Assembly: GCF_902806455.1 (NCBI RefSeq)
Contig: NZ_CADCWQ010000002.1
Coordinates: 496,001 to 560,000, forward strand
Direction of reading: 5' to 3'
DNA length: 64,000 bases
Source of the DNA: Virgibacillus doumboii
GTDB taxonomy: Bacteria; Bacillota; Bacilli; Bacillales; Amphibacillaceae
This document shows, piece by piece, positions 23,876 to 31,946 of this stretch; position 1 is the stretch's first letter; each line of letters starts with the position of its first letter. The notes under the pieces were generated by a model that was not told the origin of the DNA, ran no database searches, and worked only from the letters and a program-made list of their open reading frames with translations. Both the position numbers and the translations under genes were made by a program.

Positions 23876-24316
23876 ATGAAGGTTATATCGATCATGCAAC
23901 CGTGGGCAACTCTAATAGCTTTAGGTGAAAAGGTGTTTGAAACAAGGTCATGGAAAACAAATTATCGTGGAGAAATAGCCATTCACGCCAGCAAAAAGAT
24001 TGATCGTGCAGCATGCAAGACTTCTCCCATAGTTGAGACGTTAAACAAGCATGAGATCGTCCTACTTAGTGATTTGCCCACGGGAGAGATACTTGCTATT
24101 GCCGAACTTGAAGAATGCCACAAGGTAATCAGGGATAATAACCATTCCGCCATCGTAGGAAACAGATGGGTTGTTTCGCACAATGAATATCAATTTGGTG
24201 ACTTTAGCGCAGGTAGATTCGCTTGGGAACTAACTAATGTAAGGGCCTTGGAAAACCCTATACCAGCAAAAGGTCAGTTAGGGATTTGGAACTATAATAA
24301 AAAACTGGAGGAATGA
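23876..24316 (+). CDS. ASCH-domain protein
   Basis: ASCH domain (PUA-like fold, RNA or nucleotide binding) with the N-terminal signature SIMQPWATLIALGEKVFETR and WKTNYRGEIAIHASKK, ending in AKGQLGIWNY. Full-length single domain of 146 residues. ATG at 23876 is placed by GGGAGCAGAAGTGA; the frame opens earlier within the previous gene. Role in phage growth unknown. Confidence 0.85.
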   Translation: MKVISIMQPWATLIALGEKVFETRSWKTNYRGEIAIHASKKIDRAACKTSPIVETLNKHEIVLLSDLPTGEILAIAELEECHKVIRDNNHSAIVGNRWVVSHNEYQFGDFSAGRFAWELTNVRALENPIPAKGQLGIWNYNKKLEE

Positions 24317-24319
24317 AAA

Positions 24320-25027
24320 ATGATTAAAGAAGCATTGCAGTATCTGGTAGGCATGGGGAAAGCAGAAATTCACGAGCGTAATGGCCAAGACTGGTCCGAT
24401 AAGAAGCTGCACCTTCTGGAAGAGCCAACAGCTGCACCATTTACGGTTCACACATTATCCGGGCTGGTTGATTATTTGCAGTCTGAGGTAGATGGTTCAG
24501 AACAAGTTTTTGTTAATGTTATTAGTCCGGATGAGGTTAGGGTTGAGTCGCCATTGAACGGAGATAAAGGACGAGATTACTTTATACGTGCTGCAGCACT
24601 CACACCTGATTTTCAATTCGATCGCTGGTATGACCCTGAAACATTCAATATCAAGCTGCAGTCAGCATTCGTTAAAAGCACAGATCGTGAACTGGTATTG
24701 AAAGTTGTAGGTAACATTGAGGACGAAAATGTTACAAGGTATAAGGATGACGGAGTGTCTCAAAAGGTAGTTGCGCGAACAGGAGCAGCTAATGTCGGAA
24801 ACGTTGAAGTTCCTAATCCGGTTATATTGGCTCCTTATCGTACCTTTGTAGAAATTCCACAGCCGGATAGTAGCTTTGTTTTCCGGATGCAGGATGGACC
24901 AAAATGCGCGTTGTTTGAAGCGGACGGCGGTGCATGGAAGTTAGAGGCTATCGAGGGAATATCAAAGTACCTGGAACAAGAATTGCAGCAGCAAATTGAA
25001 TCCGGAAGAATTACGATAATAGCTTAA
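24320..25027 (+). CDS. Uncharacterised phage protein, 235 aa
   Basis: A conserved-looking early phage protein, starting MIKEALQYLVGMGKAEIHER. It contains a mainly beta N-terminal half and a central AARTGAANVGNVEV-like turn region. I do not recognise a catalytic motif. It follows the ASCH gene by three bases, in the same operon. Confidence 0.7.
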   Translation: MIKEALQYLVGMGKAEIHERNGQDWSDKKLHLLEEPTAAPFTVHTLSGLVDYLQSEVDGSEQVFVNVISPDEVRVESPLNGDKGRDYFIRAAALTPDFQFDRWYDPETFNIKLQSAFVKSTDRELVLKVVGNIEDENVTRYKDDGVSQKVVARTGAANVGNVEVPNPVILAPYRTFVEIPQPDSSFVFRMQDGPKCALFEADGGAWKLEAIEGISKYLEQELQQQIESGRITIIA

Positions 25028-25078
25028 TAGATTATGAGGGCTCGCTTAGTGCGAGCTCTAACCTAAGGATGTGACGTA

Positions 25079-25192
25079 ATGAGTGCTGTAGTTATAGGAG
25101 TTTTATCCATTTCAACGTTTTTGCATATAGTGGCTCTTATTATGTATCGGATAGAGTACCTGGAAAAGAAGAGGGGTGTTGGTGGTGAGTGA
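25079..25192 (+). CDS. Small membrane protein, 37 aa
   Basis: ATG at 25079 after AAGGATGTGACGTA. One hydrophobic helix (VVIGVLSISTFLHIVALIMY) followed by a charged tail. A hairpin (GGGCTCGC/GCGAGCTC type, 25037-25059) precedes it. Overlaps the next gene. Confidence 0.5.
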   Translation: MSAVVIGVLSISTFLHIVALIMYRIEYLEKKRGVGGE

Positions 25193-25562
25193 ACGGTTGG
25201 AACAGATTATCAGTTTACTAGGCGAACATGACCATTCGGAGGATTCATTGGAACAGACGGAATTAGCGAAGGAGATTTTTGATAAGCATATCGGTTGGCT
25301 TATCCAACAAGCCGAACGCACCAAGAAGCTAGAAAAGGATTTGAAATTTGAACGTCGTGCTGTTGCTGGATGGGCAAGGCAATATGATGATTTTGAAGAA
25401 AGAAAAGATGATGAAATAGAACGACTCGAATCCGAAAATGAACGGTTGCGAAAACAACTTGACGATTGGCAAGGTCGAACATTCAAAGCACAGGCGCAAA
25501 TAGAAGAGGTCTTGCGGGACAAACAACGACTTCTCCTGAAAATGGGGAGGGAAGTGACGTGA
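25182..25562 (+). CDS. Coiled-coil phage protein, ~126 aa
   Basis: Almost completely helical and charged, with a long heptad pattern from residue 35 on (KLEKDLKFERR, ERLESENERLRKQLDDWQ). Start is uncertain among clustered GTG/TTG codons at 25176-25185; AGAGGGG favours 25182 or 25185. Overlaps the zinc-finger gene by four bases. No family recognised. Confidence 0.65.
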   Translation: MVSERLEQIISLLGEHDHSEDSLEQTELAKEIFDKHIGWLIQQAERTKKLEKDLKFERRAVAGWARQYDDFEERKDDEIERLESENERLRKQLDDWQGRTFKAQAQIEEVLRDKQRLLLKMGREVT

Positions 25563-25654
25563 GTAAATGTGTCGAATGTGGTGATAAAGCAACACACTGG
25601 TCTGGGAATCTATGTGAAAAGTGCTTCAGGACAATACTTAAAGAAAAAGCATAG
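25559..25654 (+). CDS. Zinc-ribbon microprotein, 31 aa
   Basis: GTG overlaps the previous stop (GTGA). The product carries two CxxC knuckles (KCVECGDKATHWSG, NLCEKCF), enough for one zinc site. The GGGAGGGAAGTGAC upstream supports translation. Confidence 0.55.
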   Translation: MSKCVECGDKATHWSGNLCEKCFRTILKEKA

Positions 25655-25664
25655 GAGGCAGAGC

Positions 25665-25871
25665 ATGAGGTTACATCCGGTACCGATTGATATAGACAAA
25701 AATAAAATTCATGTAGATGTCGATTTAGAAGAAGGAAAAACCCCCTTTATTGTCGTATATTGTCAAGGGGAAGCTAAAATAACCTATCTTCCTGAACACG
25801 GAGAGACAAAGGTGGTTACACATCAGGGGAAGGTGAAAAGGGTTAAGTTTGATGAGGGGGAAGATTTTTGA
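25665..25871 (+). CDS. XtrA/YqaO family phage protein
   Basis: 68 residues matching the pattern of B. subtilis PBSX XtrA and skin YqaO: MRLHPVPIDID at the start and VTHQGKVKRVKFDEGEDF at the end. Function is unknown in those phages. ATG at 25665 follows AGGAGGCAGAGC; the stop overlaps the next start. Confidence 0.82.
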   Translation: MRLHPVPIDIDKNKIHVDVDLEEGKTPFIVVYCQGEAKITYLPEHGETKVVTHQGKVKRVKFDEGEDF

Positions 25872-26479
25872 CTGAATATTTAACTTTAATCACAGCGCTA
25901 GTTACGTTTGTTTTAACAAGCACATTTAACCTTATCAAGGATCGGAATCGTGTAAAAAAAGAACGACGAACAGTGATTTTACCGAAAAGAATAACTGGAC
26001 CGTACAACTTTGACTTGACTTCGGGGATAATAAATGGAATGAAGGTGCAGGACATAAACCATCAACTACATCGTAAAGAATCTAGTGAACTTGGTGAGAA
26101 TTACAAAGTAGACTTTCTTTTACTGCATAACGATTCAAATTCAAAAGTTATGGATGTCTATATAGAGTTTAATAACTCAGCTATAGATCACGATAAGAAA
26201 CCTTTGCAAAGGAAATATGCTATTCAAGCAATTAAAGGTCAAGAAGCTGTATATATACCGTTGGGCACTCCGAGGACTCCAACTATGATAGATGATAAAA
26301 ATCTAGTTGTTGAATATAAGACTGTTGAGAATGAAAGGTTTCGTTATGAAGAATCTCAAAAAAATGACGGAAGTTTTGAGAGAATTTTATACAAGTACTG
26401 GTTTAAATATAAAAGACCATTTATAAAATTTAAGGAATCAAATTATTTTTCATGGGAGATTCTTGATAAAAACAAATAA
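25868..26479 (+). CDS. Membrane-anchored hypothetical protein, 203 aa
   Basis: One N-terminal helix (YLTLITALVTFVLTSTFNLI) followed by a basic segment (KDRNRVKKERR) and a soluble domain of about 160 residues facing the cytoplasm. TTG start overlapping the XtrA stop. It is AT-richer than its neighbours and ends at a terminator, features of an acquired accessory gene. Not recognised. Confidence 0.65.
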   Translation: MTEYLTLITALVTFVLTSTFNLIKDRNRVKKERRTVILPKRITGPYNFDLTSGIINGMKVQDINHQLHRKESSELGENYKVDFLLLHNDSNSKVMDVYIEFNNSAIDHDKKPLQRKYAIQAIKGQEAVYIPLGTPRTPTMIDDKNLVVEYKTVENERFRYEESQKNDGSFERILYKYWFKYKRPFIKFKESNYFSWEILDKNK

Positions 26480-26497
26480 GTTCTACCAGCCAACTGG

Positions 26498-26543
26498 AGG
26501 ACACTGAATGACAGCTTTACAGCTGCCGTTTGGTGTCCTTTTT
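26498..26543 (+). terminator. Terminator after 25868 gene
   Basis: AGGACAC (26498-26504) pairs with GTGTCCT (26533-26539), with an inner CAGC/GCTG stem, followed by T's. It separates the replication block from the next set of small membrane genes. Confidence 0.75.
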
Positions 26544-26563
26544 CTATTTTAGGAGGGAGTCAA

Positions 26564-26746
26564 ATGATTTATTTACTGATTTACCTAGCAGTCGGTCTGA
26601 TTGTTTGTGTATTACCGGATGAACCGGCAGGGATTCAGAAAGATAAACGCATTGAAGTGCTGTTTATGATGTTTTTGGCAACTGTGGCTTTATTTTGGCC
26701 TGCATATCTAATTTACAAAATGGGGAGGAAACGAAAATGGTTATAG
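26564..26746 (+). CDS. Small two-helix membrane protein, 60 aa
   Basis: Two hydrophobic helices (LLIYLAVGLIVCVL and VLFMMFLATVALFWPAYLIY) separated by a charged loop. ATG follows TAGGAGGGAG. Overlaps the next gene by ten bases. Unknown function. Confidence 0.6.
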   Translation: MIYLLIYLAVGLIVCVLPDEPAGIQKDKRIEVLFMMFLATVALFWPAYLIYKMGRKRKWL

Positions 26747-26892
26747 CGTTTCAAATAGTTTTACTGATTATCATATTTTCAGCAGCTGTCATGGCGATTA
26801 CAGAAAAGCAGGATAAAGACATCAGAATTACATCGTTCGCGGTTAATCTGGCAGCGATCATTGCTTTTATAGTGAGTGTGATGTGGCTATGA
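26737..26892 (+). CDS. Small two-helix membrane protein, 51 aa
   Basis: ATG at 26737 is placed by GGGGAGGAAACG. Helices near residues 2-20 and 33-50. It overlaps the next gene by four bases (ATGA). Confidence 0.58.
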   Translation: MVIAFQIVLLIIIFSAAVMAITEKQDKDIRITSFAVNLAAIIAFIVSVMWL

Positions 26893-27056
26893 GATTTTTG
26901 CAGGTATTTTGTTCAACAGTTGCAGTGTTCTTGATCGTATTCGGTATCGCAGGGCTGATTGCAGAAATCATGCGGATACAAATCACATTTGCTATATCAG
27001 TATTTGCGCTGGCTATTGTTGCGTATTTATTGAGCGATGAGGTCGTGAGGAAATGA
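26889..27056 (+). CDS. Small two-helix membrane protein, 55 aa
   Basis: Third in a row of overlapping membrane microproteins; helices at about 5-25 and 31-48 (ITFAISVFALAIVAYLL). The stop overlaps the start of the next gene. Three consecutive membrane microproteins suggest a membrane-located early function such as superinfection exclusion, but nothing proves it. Confidence 0.55.
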   Translation: MRFLQVFCSTVAVFLIVFGIAGLIAEIMRIQITFAISVFALAIVAYLLSDEVVRK

Positions 27057-27181
27057 AAATCATACTCAAATATAGCCAATACCGCAAAGATAAATATAAA
27101 CCAGAACAAAAACCAATTAAGCGAAGTGTATATGCTGAGTTACTTTTCCGGGAAGGAGCTGGGTGGAATGAGAAAAAATGA
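27053..27181 (+). CDS. Small basic protein, 42 aa
   Basis: ATGA overlap with the previous gene. Lys-rich (MKIILKYSQYRKDKYKPEQK) and soluble. It overlaps the start of the late regulator by 14 bases; the regulator's ribosome binding site lies within it. Confidence 0.5.
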   Translation: MKIILKYSQYRKDKYKPEQKPIKRSVYAELLFREGAGWNEKK

Positions 27182-27602
27182 AATAAAAGATATGCTGCAT
27201 GGCTATCACTGGATGATTCAAACAATCGCACTCAAAAGAAGTGAACTTATGAATGATGCAGGAGAAAATATTACTTCAGAATACAGTATTGAAGCAACAT
27301 TGCCGAAAGCTCCTTACAAAGTCGGTGATCCGTTATTTGTTGAGGTAAATCGACGAGAAAAAGAATATGACAGCATCAAAAAATTAGAGAGAAAAGTGAT
27401 ATTAGTGCAGCGGTTATCGAATTGCATTACTGATGAAAGGCAAAAAATAATTATGAACAAAATTATGGACGGTAGGAGTATGCGCTCTATATCAAGACAT
27501 ATGCAGATTCCATTGTCTAATTTAGCGAGAATCCGAGATGATATTGTAAACAGAATGCATTCGGAACAAATGGAACATTTGGAACAATCGGCACATAGTT
27601 GA
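27168..27602 (+). CDS. Phage late-gene transcriptional regulator, sigma-70 region 4-like (ArpU/RinA/Xpf type)
   Basis: Small helical DNA-binding protein in the position where Gram-positive phages encode the activator of packaging and structural genes. The C-terminal half has a helix-turn-helix like sigma region 4 (ERQKIIMNKIMDGRSMRSIS, then HMQIPLSNLARIRDDIVNRM); the N-terminus (LHGYHWMIQTIAL) is common in these regulators. ATG at 27168 after GGAAGGAGCTGGGTG. It probably activates the promoter ahead of the terminase genes. Confidence 0.75.
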   Translation: MRKNEIKDMLHGYHWMIQTIALKRSELMNDAGENITSEYSIEATLPKAPYKVGDPLFVEVNRREKEYDSIKKLERKVILVQRLSNCITDERQKIIMNKIMDGRSMRSISRHMQIPLSNLARIRDDIVNRMHSEQMEHLEQSAHS

Positions 27603-27675
27603 ATTTATTAAAAGCGCATCTGTAAAATGGGAGGAAGGAACGGCGCGGAAAATTATTACAGTATCAAAGCGCTAA

Positions 27676-27704
27676 TTGCAGGAATTTCCCTCCTTTTGTC
27701 GAAG
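27676..27704 (+). repeat. 29-bp motif, copy 1 (cassette start)
   Basis: Begins TTGCAGGAATTTCCCTCC and ends TTTTGTCGAAG. It matches 28146-28174 at 28 of 29 positions. It stands 25 bp ahead of the start of the gene at 27729. Confidence 0.85.
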
Positions 27705-27728
27705 ATAGTAGATAAAGGGGGAGACGAA

Positions 27729-28121
27729 ATGGAGCACAGGAAATTAAATGCCGAAGAGTTATCTTTGTTATATAACTTTATTGAATCACTTAAAAATGAA
27801 GACGTAGACCTCTTCTGGAGTTGTCTATCTGAAAGATGTAAAGAGCTGATTAAAACGGAAGTAGACTTTTTTTCAGGAAAAGATAAAACAGAAGTATTAA
27901 AAATGGTTAAGGATCATTATGGTGAAGAACTTGAACATTTAGGAATAGGGAACATGATAAGATTTACTAATGAAGAGCTAACAAGAGGTTTTGGTTTTTT
28001 TCAAACAAATGTTAAGACTAATATACATTATCCATTCGGCGCCTCTGATGTTCATGGAATGGAAATACCATTAGAATTTGAGAATGGTGAATTCAAAATA
28101 AATATCTTAAAGAAAAATTAA
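27729..28121 (+). CDS. Hypothetical cassette protein, 130 aa
   Basis: Not recognised with confidence; the compact alpha/beta layout with MEHRKLNAEELSLLYNFIES at the start recalls nuclear-transport-factor-like small folds, which is only a guess. ATG at 27729 follows AAAGGGGGAGACGAA; an open frame extends to 27627 through the repeat. It is enclosed between the 29-bp motif and a GCAC hairpin, as a self-contained cassette, and is AT-richer than the late genes. Confidence 0.65.
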   Translation: MEHRKLNAEELSLLYNFIESLKNEDVDLFWSCLSERCKELIKTEVDFFSGKDKTEVLKMVKDHYGEELEHLGIGNMIRFTNEELTRGFGFFQTNVKTNIHYPFGASDVHGMEIPLEFENGEFKINILKKN

Positions 28122-28147
28122 GGCACTCAATGCGGTGCTTTTCTTTT
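28120..28147 (+). terminator. GCAC hairpin with T-run, cassette 1 end
   Basis: AGGCAC-TCAATGC-GGTGCTT followed by TTCTTTT. An almost identical hairpin follows the next gene at 28388-28416. Confidence 0.7.
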
Positions 28148-28174
28148 GCAGGAATTCCCCTCCTTTTGTCGAAG
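28146..28174 (+). repeat. 29-bp motif, copy 2 (cassette start)
   Basis: Second copy of the motif at 27676-27704, differing at one base, again about 25 bp ahead of a start codon. Confidence 0.85.
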
Positions 28175-28198
28175 TATTGGTGGGAGGGGGTGAAGCAA

Positions 28199-28372
28199 TT
28201 GGCTAAAATAGGAATCAATGAAGCAAGGGTACGCGATATTCTTAAGGAAAATGACGTTGAAGATGAAAAAATCACAAAGGCGTTGTCGCAGATAATCGAA
28301 GAGAACAACCAAGCAATAGAGTCCAAGCTAGGAAGCGAAACAACAGAAAAGAGAATTGCTGATTACGGATAA
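28199..28372 (+). CDS. Small cassette protein, 57 aa
   Basis: TTG start after GGGAGGGGGTGAAGCAA. Short helical, acidic protein (INEARVRDILKENDVEDEKI). Not recognised. Followed by the second GCAC hairpin. Confidence 0.6.
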   Translation: MAKIGINEARVRDILKENDVEDEKITKALSQIIEENNQAIESKLGSETTEKRIADYG

Positions 28373-28387
28373 AGAAGAGGTTTAAGA

Positions 28388-28416
28388 TAAGCACCCATTG
28401 CGGTGCTTATTCTTTT
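28388..28416 (+). terminator. GCAC hairpin with T-rich tail, cassette 2 end
   Basis: AAGCACC-CATTGC-GGTGCTT followed by ATTCTTTT; near copy of 28120-28147. It lies directly before the terminase genes. Confidence 0.65.
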
Positions 28417-28462
28417 GCACAAAACAAACTTAACTAGCACCGGGGGTGGGTGATGATGTAGC

Positions 28463-29377
28463 ATGCCAAGAAAAAGAGATCCACGTCGTGATAAAGCATT
28501 TGAACTGTGGAAAGAAAGTAAGGGTAAACGAAAATTAAAGGATATTGCAGCTGAATTAGAAATAAGCGATTCACAAATTCGCAAGTGGAAAAGTCAAGAT
28601 AAATGGAACGATAAATTAAAAGGTAACGTTACTAATTCGAAAAGGAGCGTTACCAAACAAAAATCAACTAATCGTATTAGAGATGCCACACCTCAAAAAG
28701 AGGAAAAAGAAGAGTCTTTGCAAAGCGATGAACTTACTGATAAACAAAGGTTTTTCTGCATGTATTACCTCAAATATTTTAGTGCTGCTAAGGCATATCA
28801 AAAAGCATATGGTTGTGCGTATGATACTGCTAAAGCACATGGGTATAAACTGTTGCGGAATGTTGCTATAAAACAAGAAATTGATGAGATGAAGGAAGAA
28901 CAGGCAAATGGGATATTGCTTGATGCTCGATTTGTTCTGCAAAAATACATCGACATTGCCTTCGCTGATGTAACAGATTACACCATTTTCGGCAAAAAGG
29001 AAGTTCAACAAATGGGCATGTTTGGACCTGTTGAGGACGATGAAGGTAATCCTGTTATGAAAGAAATAAACTATGTGGATTTTAAGGAATCAAATGAAAT
29101 CGACGGGACGATCATCACTGAGGTGAAACAAGGGAAAGATGGAGTGTCTATCAAACTGGCCGACAAGATGAAGGCTCTGGATAAACTTTGGGACTACTTC
29201 GATATGCTGCCTGAATCCACAAAAGATAAACTACAGCAAGAGAAATTAAAAGCCGATATTGCTAAATCAAAAGCAGAGATAGAGAAGATTAACTCCAAAG
29301 ACGACGACAATAAAGAAAAAGACGTTGCAGCTGCTTTAAGGGGGTTAGTGGATGGAATTAACTCCAAAACAGACTAA
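28463..29377 (+). CDS. Terminase small subunit
   Basis: Recognises the packaging site on phage DNA. A helix-turn-helix (LKDIAAELEISDSQIRKWKS) is at residues 28-50, followed by the Terminase_2 segment LTDKQRFFCMYYLKYFSAAK near 95-115 and KAYQKAYGCAYDTAKAHGY. C-terminal helices for oligomerisation and large-subunit contact end the protein. 304 residues, as for the XtmA/PBSX group. The large-subunit gene starts inside its last 26 bases. Confidence 0.92.
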   Translation: MPRKRDPRRDKAFELWKESKGKRKLKDIAAELEISDSQIRKWKSQDKWNDKLKGNVTNSKRSVTKQKSTNRIRDATPQKEEKEESLQSDELTDKQRFFCMYYLKYFSAAKAYQKAYGCAYDTAKAHGYKLLRNVAIKQEIDEMKEEQANGILLDARFVLQKYIDIAFADVTDYTIFGKKEVQQMGMFGPVEDDEGNPVMKEINYVDFKESNEIDGTIITEVKQGKDGVSIKLADKMKALDKLWDYFDMLPESTKDKLQQEKLKADIAKSKAEIEKINSKDDDNKEKDVAAALRGLVDGINSKTD

Positions 29378-30551
29378 AGTAGTAAACAGCGTACGAACAG
29401 AAGACCCAAAAATACTACTATTAAGTGGTGCTAAACGAGCTGGTAAAACCTTTATAGCAATTCTCTTATTCTTGGCACATGTAGCAAAGTATGAAGGAGA
29501 AGGGTTATCTTTCATTATTGGGGGCGCCACACATTCAAGTATATGGCGTAACATTTTGGATGATATGGAAAAAATCATAGGACGAGATATTAAGCTCGAT
29601 AAGAAAAATGCATTTGAGTTATTCGGCAATAAGGTATACGTGTTTGATGGTTCAAAGTCCGATTCATGGAAGAAAGCTAGAGGATTTACTGCTGCAGGAG
29701 CGCTTTTAAACGAGGGAACAGCATTACATGACACTTTTGTAAAAGAGGTTATTTCTAGGTGCTCATATAAGGGCGCAAGAATTCTAATTGATACTAACCC
29801 GGAGAACCCAGCACACCCCGTAAAAGAAGATTACATCGACAAGGATGGTCAGCAGTTAGAGAGTGGCCGGTTAAATATCAGGGCATTTCACTTCACTTTA
29901 TTTGATAATGTGTTCTTGGATCCTGAGTATGTTGAAAGTATCGTCGCTTCTACACCTACCGGAATGTTTACCGATAGAGATATTCACGGTCATTGGGTTG
30001 CAGCTGAAGGTGTGGTATATAAGGACTTCAATAAAAAGATTCATTACATTTCAGCAGCGCAAGCAGAAAATCTCAATTTTGTAAGGTACTTTGCTGGCGT
30101 TGACTGGGGATATGAGCATCCAGGTTCCATTGTTGTAATTGGAGAGGATGACCAGGGTTGTTTTTATGTCCTAGAAGAACATTCGAAACAACACGAAGAA
30201 ATCGATTATTGGGTAGATGTAGCTAAAGGCGTTAAAAAGCGCTACGGCAACATCTTTTTTTATTGCGATTCTGCTAGACCTGAACATGTAACGAGGTTTA
30301 GAAGAGAAAAGCTGAAAGCGTTAAATGCTGACAAAGCAGTTGTATCCGGTATTGAAGAAGTAGCAAGACTATTCAAGATTAACAAGTTGAAGGTTATTAA
30401 AGACAATGTAAATCGTTTTGAGAAAGAAATATTTATGTATGTGTGGAACGAGAAAACAGGCGAACCAGTCAAAGAATGGGATGATGTCCTGGACTCGATT
30501 CGTTATGCAATTTATACGCACATGAGACCGAAGTCAAGAAGGACAAGGTAG
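29352..30551 (+). CDS. Terminase large subunit (PBSX/XtmB type)
   Basis: ATP-driven packaging motor and headful nuclease. Walker A is LLSGAKRAGKT near residue 25; Walker B region near 120; the nuclease domain begins with FAGVDWGYEHPGS near 245 and keeps a later Asp in FYCDSARPEH and in EWDDVLDSIRYA. 399 residues. Overlaps the small subunit. Confidence 0.93.
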   Translation: MELTPKQTKVVNSVRTEDPKILLLSGAKRAGKTFIAILLFLAHVAKYEGEGLSFIIGGATHSSIWRNILDDMEKIIGRDIKLDKKNAFELFGNKVYVFDGSKSDSWKKARGFTAAGALLNEGTALHDTFVKEVISRCSYKGARILIDTNPENPAHPVKEDYIDKDGQQLESGRLNIRAFHFTLFDNVFLDPEYVESIVASTPTGMFTDRDIHGHWVAAEGVVYKDFNKKIHYISAAQAENLNFVRYFAGVDWGYEHPGSIVVIGEDDQGCFYVLEEHSKQHEEIDYWVDVAKGVKKRYGNIFFYCDSARPEHVTRFRREKLKALNADKAVVSGIEEVARLFKINKLKVIKDNVNRFEKEIFMYVWNEKTGEPVKEWDDVLDSIRYAIYTHMRPKSRRTR

Positions 30552-30560
30552 GTGATAAAC

Positions 30561-31946
30561 ATGAAAAACTATGCTCAAAAAATCAAAGAAAATAATAACC
30601 AAATTACTGGTGAATTACTCCAGCAAATTATAGCCGACCATAAAGAAGAACGAGAACGCATGATGAATCTCTATGAGCGTTACCAGGCAAGCCAAAAAGG
30701 GGTGCCTATATTCAATCGCAAGCACCCGAATTATGACGAGTTTGGCATCCGTTCTGTTAAACGTATTGACGATAAGGTGAATAACACCCTAAATAATGCC
30801 TTTGATGGAGAAATTATCGATACTGCAACAGGCTACTTCCTTGGGCATCCAATAACCTATAAATATAACGAGGGGGAGGATGCAGCAAGAACATTATCAA
30901 TCGTTAAGGAGATTGATATCTTTAATCTCCGTAATCATGTAGAGGATGCTGATGCTGAATTTGGAAAGATGGCCATCATTTGTGGAAAAGCTGCAAGGCT
31001 TGCCTATATCGAACAAGGTACCGGATATGAACGGATTAAAAACATAGATCCTTGGCAAGCGATATTTATTGGAGATAGCATTCATGAGCCAGAATATTCG
31101 ATTCGATATTTTAAGGATTCAGAAGGAATAAATCGCGCCGAATTCTACAATGATCAATACATTTATCATTTTGTAGATGAAAACGGAAAATATAAAGAAG
31201 TTAGTAGGGAAGAGCATCTGTTTGAGTTTAATCCTCTTTTCGGACTCGCGAATAACAAGGAAAAGCAAGGTGACACTGAGAAGGTACTTGCGCTAATTGA
31301 TGCGTATGATCGTACCCTTTCTGATGCTTCAAACGAGATTGAACAATACAGGCTTGCTTATATGGTGTTCAAGGGCATGAGGGCAGACGATGAAACGGCT
31401 GATGATTTACCGCGTACTCGTATTATTGAATTGTTGGAAAAAGACGATTCTGTTGATTACCTCACGAAAGATATTAACGATGATCTGATAGAACACCATC
31501 TTGATAGATTAGAAAAGAACATTATGAAGTTTGCTAAATCAGTAGACTTTTCCGATGAACAATTTGGCACCACAGTTACAGGAGTGGCTATGCGCTACAA
31601 ACTCCTGTCATTGGAAAACAAGTGCATCACCAAAGAGCGGAAAATGACTGCAGCACTTCGTTATCAGTATAAAGTCATATTTAGTGCCTGGGCAAAGCGA
31701 AAAAACGTTGGTAAGGATGATTATTTGAAAGTAGGATTTACCTTTAAACGTAACCTTCCTGTAGATATAGAAGGGGAAGCTACTACCACAGCACAATTGC
31801 AAGGTAGGGTTCCTGAAGAAAAGCGTTTATCTTTATTGTCATTTATCGAGGATCCTAAAGCCGCAATGGAACAAATGCAGAAAGAACAGGATGAAATTGA
31901 CGAGCACCAAGAGCCATTAGGCGGTGAGGGCAATGAACCAGCTTGA
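30561..31946 (+). CDS. Portal protein, SPP1 gp6-like
   Basis: Forms the dodecameric portal through which DNA enters the capsid. The N-terminal segment (IIADHKEERERMMNLYERYQ, RVKRIDDKVNNTLNNAF-like) and the TGYFLGHPITYKY element are typical of the SPP1 gp6/PBSX portal group. 461 residues with an acidic tail. ATG at 30561 follows AGGTGATAAAC. Overlaps the next gene by 14 bases. Confidence 0.9.
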   Translation: MKNYAQKIKENNNQITGELLQQIIADHKEERERMMNLYERYQASQKGVPIFNRKHPNYDEFGIRSVKRIDDKVNNTLNNAFDGEIIDTATGYFLGHPITYKYNEGEDAARTLSIVKEIDIFNLRNHVEDADAEFGKMAIICGKAARLAYIEQGTGYERIKNIDPWQAIFIGDSIHEPEYSIRYFKDSEGINRAEFYNDQYIYHFVDENGKYKEVSREEHLFEFNPLFGLANNKEKQGDTEKVLALIDAYDRTLSDASNEIEQYRLAYMVFKGMRADDETADDLPRTRIIELLEKDDSVDYLTKDINDDLIEHHLDRLEKNIMKFAKSVDFSDEQFGTTVTGVAMRYKLLSLENKCITKERKMTAALRYQYKVIFSAWAKRKNVGKDDYLKVGFTFKRNLPVDIEGEATTTAQLQGRVPEEKRLSLLSFIEDPKAAMEQMQKEQDEIDEHQEPLGGEGNEPA

